From: Microtetraspora malaysiensis | GTDB taxonomy: Bacteria; Actinomycetota; Actinomycetes; Streptosporangiales; Streptosporangiaceae | Assembly (NCBI RefSeq): GCF_001528665.1 | Contig: NZ_BBYJ01000016.1 | Coordinates: forward strand, 62,001-126,000 | Direction: 5' to 3' | DNA length: 64,000 nucleotides | Part shown: positions 58,399-64,000 of the stretch, one piece after another | How the letters are laid out: every line of letters begins with the position of its first letter | How positions within the stretch are numbered: the stretch's first letter is position 1 | Program-made: the position numbers and the translations under genes | Notes under the pieces: generated by a model | What the model was told of the DNA's origin: nothing | The model's database searches: none | The model's input: the letters and a program-made list of their open reading frames with translations, nothing else

Positions 58399-58461
58399 TC
58401 AGCAGCTGTTGCTGTTCCCTGTGGTCTCGACTTCTTCGACCTTCTTGATCTCGATCTTCAT
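58399..58461 (-). CDS. Candidate 20-residue RiPP precursor peptide
   Basis: The minus strand encodes MKIEIKKVEEVE followed by TTGNSNSC and a TGA stop. The start ATG at 58461 has a GGGGA box five bases upstream. The first twelve residues are charged (K/E rich) and look like a leader; the last eight are small, polar and uncharged and end in Cys, like a core. It lies first in a minus-strand set with an E1-like enzyme and an M50 protease. The TGNxN string recalls the microcin C peptide MRTGNAN, though the C-terminal SC differs. It is too short for routine gene calling. Recognition rests on context and composition, not homology. Confidence 0.66.
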   Translation of the reverse strand: MKIEIKKVEEVETTGNSNSC

Positions 58462-58520
58462 GGGAATCCCCTTTCGTCGATTTCTCCGGTCGGGCGAGAG
58501 CTTAGGGGGAAGATCACTGA

Positions 58521-58564
58521 AAAGCGAGACCCAAATACCTGGAGTAATTGAAATAACTCGCTTT
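58521..58564. promoter_or_regulatory. AT-rich promoter region of the peptide operon with inverted repeat
   Basis: Arms AAAGCGAG (58521-58528) and CTCGCTTT (58557-58564) are exact complements 28 bases apart within the 114-bp gap upstream of the peptide gene, the most AT-rich gap in this part of the window. It may be an operator for the peptide operon or the terminator of the dienelactone hydrolase-like gene that ends at 58576. Confidence 0.45.
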
Positions 58565-58575
58565 GTAATGTCCAG

Positions 58576-59154
58576 TCACAGTGGTTTGACAAAATCGATG
58601 ACCCGCTTCCAGGTGAGCGCCGCGGCGTCGGGGTCGTATCCGGGGAGGTCCGGGTCGGTGAACAGGTGTGTCTCGCCGGGATAGACGTGCGTCTCGAAGT
58701 GGGCACCGGCGGCGGTGACCGCGCGGCCCAGCTCGGCGATCTCGGCGGCGTCGATCCACAGGTCGCGCTCCATGTAGTGGACCTGGACCGGAACGGTCGA
58801 CGGCCACGGCCCGGAGGTGACCTCGTCCGCGGTTACACCGCCATGCAGCAGGACTGAGCCGCGTGCCGTGGGATGGGTGGCGGCCAGGAGCTGGGCGGCG
58901 TACGCGCCGAGGGAGAACCCGGCGAAGACCACCGGTCCCCGGATGTCCGTGCCGATCTCCCGCACCCGGCGCTCTATCTCGGCGAAGCCCAGCGTGTCGC
59001 GCTTGCGCAGGCCGCCCTCGATGTCGTCGAAGATCTCTCCGTCGTAGTAGTCAGGCGTGCGTACGGTGTGGCCCGCCGACCGGAGGATGTCGGCGGCGGC
59101 GGAGACACCGGGTCGGAGGCCCTGAGCGGAGTGGAACAGGACGATCTCAGTCAT
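58576..59154 (-). CDS. Dienelactone hydrolase family protein
   Basis: 192-residue alpha/beta hydrolase of the dienelactone hydrolase family. VLFHSAQGLRPGVSAAADIL is near residue 5, the nucleophile elbow appears as FAGFSLGAYAAQLLA near 73 with Ser in place of the usual DLH Cys, the acid lies in HYMERDLWID near 125 and the base His in VYPGETHLFTDPDLPGY near 158. It likely hydrolyses a small ester or lactone. ATG 59154 is the family start. It lies upstream of the candidate peptide operon on the same strand, 115 bases away; a role there is possible but not shown. Confidence 0.85.
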   Translation of the reverse strand: MTEIVLFHSAQGLRPGVSAAADILRSAGHTVRTPDYYDGEIFDDIEGGLRKRDTLGFAEIERRVREIGTDIRGPVVFAGFSLGAYAAQLLAATHPTARGSVLLHGGVTADEVTSGPWPSTVPVQVHYMERDLWIDAAEIAELGRAVTAAGAHFETHVYPGETHLFTDPDLPGYDPDAAALTWKRVIDFVKPL

Positions 59155-59286
59155 GCGGTCTGTGTACCACCGGGCCAGATCTCTGACCAGATGGCGCTTT
59201 CGCAGGTGAACACTCCAGTCAATCCGGTGCTCTCGAGGCGCCCGGCGCGGCTGTCCGCACACGTTCACCGGGGGCGAGGGAGCGGA

Positions 59287-59336
59287 GCGAGGACCGCAGC
59301 GTTGGCCCGGTGAAGCGGGCTTCGCGAGGACCGCAG
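59287..59336 (+). repeat. Pair of 13-bp direct repeats downstream of ABC-F gene
   Basis: GCGAGGACCGCAG occurs at 59287-59299 and 59324-59336 in the 233-bp gap between the DLH-like and ABC-F genes. No gene is visible in this gap. Confidence 0.65.
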
Positions 59337-59360
59337 GATTCTTCCGGCGAAGCGACCGAC

Positions 59361-59380
59361 CCCACCGGATGTCCGGTGGG
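59361..59380 (-). terminator. Terminator of the ABC-F gene
   Basis: Perfect 9-bp stem CCCACCGGA / TCCGGTGGG with a 2-base loop (59361-59380), 8 bases downstream of the minus-strand ABC-F stop. Confidence 0.65.
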
Positions 59381-59387
59381 TGCGGGC

Positions 59388-61016
59388 TCAGCTCTCGGCG
59401 ACGTGTCCGGCGGTGACGTGGAGGCGGCGCGTGGTGTGGACCGCCTCCAGCATCCGCCGGTCGTGGGTGACCAGCAGGAGCGTTCCCTGGTACGCGGCGA
59501 GCGCCGACTCCAGCTGTTCGATCGCGGGCAGGTCGAGGTGGTTGGTCGGCTCGTCGAGGACGAGCAGGTTGACCCCGCGCGCCTGAAGGAGGGCGAGCGC
59601 CGCCCGGGTCCGCTCGCCCGGCGACAGGGTGGCCGCGGAGCGCAGCACGTGGTCGGCGCGCAGGCCGAACTTCGCGAGCAGGGTGCGGACCTCGGCCGGC
59701 GGCAGTTCGACGAGCGCGCCGAACGCGTCGAGCAGCGGCTCGTCCCCCTCGAACAGGGCGCGGGCCTGGTCGACCTCGCCGACGACCACGCCGGGGCCGA
59801 GCGCCGCCGCACCCTCGGTGAGGGGCAGCCGCCCGAGCAGCGCGCCGAGCAGGGTGGTCTTGCCCGAGCCGTTCGCGCCGGTGATCGCGACCCGCTCCGC
59901 CCAGTCGATCTGCAGATCCACCGGCCCGAGCGTGAAGCCGCCGCGCCGTACGACCGCTCCGCGCAGCGTCGTCACCACCACGCCGGAGCGGGGAGCGGCG
60001 GCGATCTCCATCCGGAGCTCCCACTCCTTGCGCGGCTCCTCGACGACCTCCAGCCGCTCGATCATCCGCTCGGTCTGCCGGGCCTTGGCGGCCTGCTTCT
60101 CGGTGGCCTCGGAGCGGAACTTCCGGCCGATCTTGTCGTTGTCCGGGGCCTTGCGGCGGGCGTTCTTGACGCCCTTCTCCATCCACGCGCGCTGGGTCCG
60201 GGAGCGGGACTCCAGCGTCGCCCTGGTCTCGGCGTACTCGTCGTACTGCTCCCGCGCGTGCCTGCGGGCGACCTCCCGCTCCTCCAGGTAGGCGTCGTAG
60301 CCGCCGCCGTACGCGCGGACCTGCTGCTGGGCGAGGTCGAGCTCGACGACCCGGTCGACCGTACGGGCGAGGAACTCGCGGTCGTGGCTGACCACGACGA
60401 CGCCCGCGCGCAACCCGGTCACGAAGCGTTCGAGCCGGTCGAGGCCGTCGAGATCGAGGTCGTTGGTCGGCTCGTCGAGCAGGAACAGGTCGTAGCGGCT
60501 GAGCAGCAGCGACGCCAGCCCCGCCCGCGCCGCCTGGCCGCCGGACAGGGAGGTCATCTCCTGCTCAAGGTCGACCGTGAGCCCGAGCTCGGCGGCCACC
60601 TCGGCGGCCCGCTCCTCCAGGTCGGCGCCGCCGAGGGCGAGCCAGCGCTCCAGCGCCTCCGCGTACGCGTCGCCGGGGTCGCCGTCGGCCAGCGCCTCGG
60701 TGGCGGCGTCGAGGGCCCGCTGCGCGGCGGCCACGCCGGTCCGCCGGGCGAGGAACGCGGCCACCGTCTCGCCCGGCCGCCGTTCGGGCTCCTGCGGCAG
60801 ATGGCCGACGTTGGCGGTGGGCGGGCTGAGCCGCACCGAGCCGTGCTCGGGGCTGTCGAGCCCGGCCAGCAGGCGCAACAGCGTGGACTTGCCCGCGCCG
60901 TTCACCCCGACCAGCCCGACGACGTCCCCGGGGGCGACGACCAGGTCGAGATCGCTGAACAGCACGCGGTCGCCGTGCCCGGCGGTGAGGTCTTTTCCGA
61001 CAAGAGTGGCGCTCAT
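59388..61016 (-). CDS. ABC-F family ATPase
   Basis: 542-residue soluble protein with two ABC domains and no membrane helices. Domain 1 has Walker A VGVNGAGKSTLLRLL near residue 42, signature LSGGQAARAGL near 155 and LLDEPTNDLDLDGLDRLE near 175. The charged linker (residues 235-300, rich in RRHAREQYDEYAETRATLESR) is the arm that contacts the ribosome. Domain 2 has TGANGSGKTTLLGAL near 350, LSPGERTRAALALL near 445 and LDEPTNHLDLPAIEQLE near 470. ABC-F proteins relieve stalled or antibiotic-bound ribosomes, or confer resistance. ATG 61016 with GGAG six bases upstream is preferred over the longer frame, which fuses in an acetyltransferase. Confidence 0.9.
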   Translation of the reverse strand: MSATLVGKDLTAGHGDRVLFSDLDLVVAPGDVVGLVGVNGAGKSTLLRLLAGLDSPEHGSVRLSPPTANVGHLPQEPERRPGETVAAFLARRTGVAAAQRALDAATEALADGDPGDAYAEALERWLALGGADLEERAAEVAAELGLTVDLEQEMTSLSGGQAARAGLASLLLSRYDLFLLDEPTNDLDLDGLDRLERFVTGLRAGVVVVSHDREFLARTVDRVVELDLAQQQVRAYGGGYDAYLEEREVARRHAREQYDEYAETRATLESRSRTQRAWMEKGVKNARRKAPDNDKIGRKFRSEATEKQAAKARQTERMIERLEVVEEPRKEWELRMEIAAAPRSGVVVTTLRGAVVRRGGFTLGPVDLQIDWAERVAITGANGSGKTTLLGALLGRLPLTEGAAALGPGVVVGEVDQARALFEGDEPLLDAFGALVELPPAEVRTLLAKFGLRADHVLRSAATLSPGERTRAALALLQARGVNLLVLDEPTNHLDLPAIEQLESALAAYQGTLLLVTHDRRMLEAVHTTRRLHVTAGHVAES

Positions 61017-61625
61017 GAGGACTCCAAGGTTATCGACGTCCCGCCGTCGCCGAGCACGTCGCGGGCCCGCATCAGGGCGAAGCCGAGCAGGTTTTGCCCG
61101 CGCCAGGTGGAAGCGCCGGCCGGCCCGCTCGGCCGCGATCGCCTCCTCGACGGATCGCGGCAGCGTGGCCTCGTCGGAGAGGGCGACCTCCAGCAGCGGC
61201 AGGACCCGCCCCGGGATGGACCCGGACGGGGTGGCGCCGATCCGTACCGCCCCCATGGCCAGGTAGAACGGCTCCGCGTTCGGGTCGGCGTCGATCGTCA
61301 GGCGGGTGAAGCCCAGCTCGCGCGCCCTGGGCACGATGTGCTCGTACAGGGAACGGCCGACGCCGCCGCCGATCGCGTCCGGGGCCACGAAGAGCATGCC
61401 GAGCGCCCCCTCGGGTGGCTCGCCCTCCAGGGTGCCGAAGCCGAGGACGCGCCCGTCCCGCTCCGCCACCGTGGCGCGTACGGTCTCGACCCGGGACGGC
61501 ACGAGGGTGAGCTCGTCGGCGCACGCCGCCATGAACGCCTCGTCGTAGCCCCAGTACGCCTTCGAGCCGATCGCCAGCTCACTCAGGATCTCGGCCTCGT
61601 CCGCCCGGGCCGCTCTGATCAGCAT
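61013..61625 (-). CDS. GNAT family acetyltransferase, probable frameshift near its end
   Basis: The start ATG 61625 opens a GNAT domain of about 155 residues with EGALGMLFVAPDAIGGGVGRSLYEHIV near 70 (acetyl-CoA loop GGGVGR) and FTRLTIDADPNAEPFYLAMGA near 105. In the raw sequence this frame has no stop and runs straight into the ABC-F gene as one 745-codon frame. After FHLAR near residue 177 the frame becomes arginine-rich and unnatural, while the frame one base over reads QNLLGFALMRARDVLGDGG and stops at TGA 61013-61015, overlapping the ABC-F ATG. A single-base change in the GCGCGGGCAAAA stretch would restore it. Either a real frameshift, a sequencing error or a genuine fusion. Confidence 0.6.
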
Positions 61626-61808
61626 CTGCGCCTCCTCTCACCCGACGGCTCGGCTGATCTTTTCCGGCCGGGGCCGCGGAGGTCAAAGCGATTTCCCCAA
61701 CCTGGGGCTCCGGATTTGCCGAGATTTGTCGGAGGTGATCATTAGGGTTCGGGTCATGGCTGAATCGGTGCGGATGACCATGACGGGGTGGCGGCCGGAG
61801 CGGGCCCC

Positions 61809-62579
61809 ATGATCCCCTGGCAGAACGTCGCGGCGCGGATCGTCGCCGGTGACACCGCGGGCACCCTCCAGCTCGTGACCGCGCTCGACGCGGGCGGCCG
61901 GAGAGCGGTGGCGGCGGAGCTGCCGCGCCACCTGGCCGAGCTGAAGCGGACCACGGACGGTTGGTGGGAGTGGCGCGCGCAGATCCCGGCCCTGCGGGTG
62001 GCCGGTGCCGCCTGCCTGCCGGGGCCCGGCGCCGTGACGAACTGGCTCTACCGGCGCGACTTCGGCTGGCGGGACGACCATGTCGCCGACGCGGGGCGCA
62101 TCCTCGGCGTGCTGCGGCGGCGGCCCGAGCCGTGGCGCGCGGACCTGGCCCGCCGGATGGTCGAGCGGCTGCGGGCGTCCCATCTGGACGTGGAGATCCC
62201 GCACTGGCGGATCGCCGCGAGCCTGGTCCGTGAGACCGGCATCGAGCCGCCCCCGAACGACGCCTTCGTGGTCGGCTGGCTCCGCTCCCTCGGCGCGGCC
62301 GGTCAGGCGGCGCGACGGCCCGACCTGGAGCGCCTTTCCCGGGATCCGCTGTTCGTTCGGCTCCTGCCGCGCGTCTTCGACCTCGCCGAGCTGAGCTCGG
62401 CCCTCTCCGGAGCCCAGGTGGACGTCATCGCCCGGATGGTTCATGAAGGCCTGCTCGACCGGGCCGAGATCCTCGACCGGGTGGCCCGGCGGCTGCTCGC
62501 CGACGGCGCCGCGGCCGTACCGGCGCTGACCGAACTGCACGACCGGATCGACTACGGCCAGAGTTCGGTAGGTCGCTGA
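61809..62579 (+). CDS. DUF6493-like protein, possibly truncated
   Basis: 256-residue helical protein with an arginine-rich, repeat-like composition: ALDAGGRRAVAAELPRHLAEL near residue 25, ALRVAGAACLPGPGAVTNWLYRRDF near 60 and HWRIAASLVRETGIEPP near 130. This order resembles the N-terminal part of DUF6493 proteins (about 900 residues in other actinomycetes), so this gene may be a shortened member ending at a natural TGA. It has no catalytic motif. ATG 61809 is chosen since GGAG lies 9 bases upstream. Divergent from the GNAT gene. Family recognition is tentative. Confidence 0.55.
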   Translation: MIPWQNVAARIVAGDTAGTLQLVTALDAGGRRAVAAELPRHLAELKRTTDGWWEWRAQIPALRVAGAACLPGPGAVTNWLYRRDFGWRDDHVADAGRILGVLRRRPEPWRADLARRMVERLRASHLDVEIPHWRIAASLVRETGIEPPPNDAFVVGWLRSLGAAGQAARRPDLERLSRDPLFVRLLPRVFDLAELSSALSGAQVDVIARMVHEGLLDRAEILDRVARRLLADGAAAVPALTELHDRIDYGQSSVGR

Positions 62580-62760
62580 ACCTCACCCCGCCCGAGCAGA
62601 CTCCGACCACTCGCCTGGACCTGGAACCTCGCGTGCTCTTCCCGTCTTCACGCACCTGAGATGCCGCTTCCCGGCTGTTGAGAGCGAGCACACTCCTTCG
62701 ACACGCGGTGACGCGGCTGCGTGAATGTGCGCGCCGACCTAGGAGACGTGCCGGGTGGGC

Positions 62761-62790
62761 GGAACCGGGCTGTAAGAAAGCCTGCCTTCG
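62761..62790 (+). promoter_or_regulatory. Possible ECF-type promoter of the sigma factor gene
   Basis: GGAACC at 62761-62766 matches the typical ECF sigma -35 element, and 16-20 bases later lies GCCTTCGG, a weak -10 candidate. It is 70 bases upstream of the sigma factor start. An autoregulated promoter is common for such genes, but the -10 is poor. Confidence 0.3.
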
Positions 62791-62835
62791 GACCACATGC
62801 TCTGTGGACGACGTACCCCAACCGAAGGAACCGGC

Positions 62836-63375
62836 TTGCCCAACCCACATGAGCGCTTCACCGCGCTCTACAACACCTACCAAGCGAGGGTGTACGGCTA
62901 TGCGGCAAGCCGCGCCGGACACCAACTCGCGGAGGAAGTGGTCAGCGAGACCTTCCTGGTGGCCTGGCGGCGCCTCGACAGCATCCCCGACCACGCACAG
63001 TTGCCATGGCTCTTCCGCGTCGCTCGAAACATTCTGCGCGACAACTACCGGCAGACCAGTCGGCACGAGTCCCTGCAAGCCGAACTGAGAACGTGGACGA
63101 ACGAAGCCGCCACGGACGCGGGCGAGCACGCCACCGAGCGAGTCGCCGCCCTCCGGGCGCTGGCCACCTTGTCTGATGCCGACAAAGAGATCCTGACCCT
63201 GACCACCTGGCATGGCCTGTCCGTCGTGGAGGCAGCCGAAGTGCTCGGCTGCACCAAGGCCGCCTTCTTCGTCCGAATGCATCGGGCTCGCCGCCGACTG
63301 CAAGCAGCGATCCACGCCGGTGAGACCTCCACATCTCCGGAGCCCGTGATCGTTCCAGGAAGGAAATTCCGATGA
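62836..63375 (+). CDS. ECF RNA polymerase sigma factor
   Basis: 179-residue sigma-70 family factor of the ECF type. Region 2 covers FTALYNTYQARVYGYAASRAG (residues 8-28) through EEVVSETFLVAWRRLDSIPD and LPWLFRVARNILRDNYRQ near 57, including the -10 recognition helix. Region 4 near 115-160 is ALATLSDADKEILTLTTWHGLSVVEAAEVLG followed by CTKAAFFVRMHRARRRLQ, the -35 helix. TTG 62836 is chosen because AAGGAA lies five bases upstream and gives the family N-terminus MPNPHERFTALY. The stop overlaps the next ATG by four bases, so the downstream protein is its co-translated partner. Confidence 0.9.
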   Translation: MPNPHERFTALYNTYQARVYGYAASRAGHQLAEEVVSETFLVAWRRLDSIPDHAQLPWLFRVARNILRDNYRQTSRHESLQAELRTWTNEAATDAGEHATERVAALRALATLSDADKEILTLTTWHGLSVVEAAEVLGCTKAAFFVRMHRARRRLQAAIHAGETSTSPEPVIVPGRKFR

Positions 63376-64000
63376 GCCGCAAGCCCGACCCCACGCACCT
63401 GCTTGCCCTGGCCCGCCCGGCTTCGCTGGATCGCGGCTCACGCATCTCCGCTGACGACATGCTTGCCATGACTACCACTGAGGCACCAGAAGAACTCACA
63501 TGCAGACCGTCGCGCCAGAGACGACCCCTCGTCACCGCCCTTCGCTTCACGGCCGTCGCGACCGCCGTCGCGGTTGCGACCACCGTGCTCGTGCGAAGCA
63601 CAGACAGCGAGGTCGCCCCATCTCCCCCCACGCTCGCCCGGGCTGTACTTCTCGCGGCGGCCGATCGAATCGAGACCGCAAACCCGGCAACCGGCCGATA
63701 CTGGCACGCCACTGGCCAGAGCTTCGCTGTAGGGGCATGGGGGCAATCCCCGGTCGGCAAGGAGCCGGAAATGATCCGATACCGGGTGGCGTGCACTCAC
63801 GAGACCTGGATGGCGAGGTCGGAGCGCGATGCCAGCTGGCTGGTGGTCACAGCCCAGTCAGGCGAGCCGCTCACCAGGGTGGACGAGGCCGCCTGGCGCC
63901 GGCAGGGCGCATACAGGCTCGGCGCCTGTGAGGGGCCCGCTGTTCCGTCGGTGGGCGGGGCGCTGCCGGCACCGCCGTTTGCCACGCGCCTCGACGACAA
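63372..64000 (+). CDS. CU044_5270-like anti-sigma-type membrane protein, 5' part
   Basis: ATG 63372 overlaps the sigma factor stop (ATGA) and the frame is open to the window end, giving 209 residues. Residues 1-52 are cytoplasmic and polar, one membrane helix follows (ALRFTAVATAVAVATTVLV, about residues 56-74), and the rest is extracytoplasmic with DRIETANPATGRYWHATGQ near 98, the pattern of CU044_5270 proteins that accompany ECF sigma factors in actinomycetes. It probably tethers or senses for the sigma factor. No zinc-binding HxxxCxxC anti-sigma motif is seen. The C-terminus is missing from the window. Confidence 0.72.
   Translation, partial: MSRKPDPTHLLALARPASLDRGSRISADDMLAMTTTEAPEELTCRPSRQRRPLVTALRFTAVATAVAVATTVLVRSTDSEVAPSPPTLARAVLLAAADRIETANPATGRYWHATGQSFAVGAWGQSPVGKEPEMIRYRVACTHETWMARSERDASWLVVTAQSGEPLTRVDEAAWRRQGAYRLGACEGPAVPSVGGALPAPPFATRLDD

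Overview
The window is GC-rich, densely packed, and uses GTG and occasional TTG starts behind GGAGG-like ribosome binding sites. Together with ECF sigma factors, an accessory SecA2, a CU044_5270-type protein and many TetR/PadR/WYL regulators, this points to a filamentous actinomycete, plausibly Streptosporangiales; that placement is inferred from style, not from a marker gene. It is an ordinary chromosomal stretch with several accessory modules. The first gene (ABC ATPase) and the last gene (putative anti-sigma/CU044_5270 protein) run off the ends.

Region by region. 1-6.7 kb: a carbohydrate catabolic operon (LsrACD-like ABC transporter, LsrF-like thiolase/aldolase, GlpD/EryB-like FAD polyol-phosphate dehydrogenase, FGGY kinase). 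6.8-13.2 kb: nucleoside deaminase, MurG-like paralog, secreted 5'-nucleotidase, DUF2804 protein, KhtT/KhtU-type K+(Na+)/H+ antiporter pair. 13.4-20.2 kb: LysR/MFS pair, isochorismatase-like protein lacking the catalytic Cys, 2H phosphoesterase, P-loop kinase, FdhF/YdeP oxidoreductase. 20.2-25.8 kb: YcnI-type protein with membrane partner, LanC-like protein, SecA2, VOC protein. 25.9-28.6 kb: DMT transporter, FAD monooxygenase and divergent TetR with three operator repeats spaced exactly 22 bp. 28.6-31 kb: a lower-GC AlbA_2/ATPase regulator bracketed by a perfect 17-bp direct repeat, so probably an inserted element. 31-37.8 kb: an APH-like kinase plus three acyl-CoA dehydrogenases, under a TetR whose operator occurs both at its own promoter and at the operon promoter. 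38-43.7 kb: alpha/beta hydrolase and divergent WYL regulator, degraded gene remnants, YdeI-like protein, MoxR/VWA pair. 43.75 kb: tRNA-Lys(CTT). 44-47.8 kb: five small regulatory genes of Roadblock/LC7 and DUF4388 (PATAN-related) type with no GTPase or kinase. 48-56.1 kb: KptA, DUF402 protein, secreted CocE/PepX-like peptidase, PadR-controlled membrane protein and carotenoid oxygenase, RecD2-like helicase. 56.2-58.5 kb: a candidate RiPP operon. 58.6-64 kb: dienelactone hydrolase-like protein, ABC-F with a read-through GNAT, a short DUF6493-like protein, ECF sigma factor and its partner.

The best candidate for an undescribed system is at 56.2-58.5 kb on the minus strand. A 20-residue peptide gene, too short for usual gene finders, is followed by a hairpin, then a complete E1/ThiF-like adenylating enzyme and an overlapping PqqD-like/M50 zinc metalloprotease. 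This is the expected layout of a ribosomal peptide pathway with an unusually short precursor ending TTGNSNSC. Second candidates are the Roadblock/DUF4388 signalling cluster and the APH-kinase/acyl-CoA dehydrogenase operon, which resembles the 4-hydroxyacyl-CoA phosphorylation chemistry known from levulinate catabolism and from ACAD10/11.

All functional calls rest on reading motifs and family resemblance by eye; no database search was possible.
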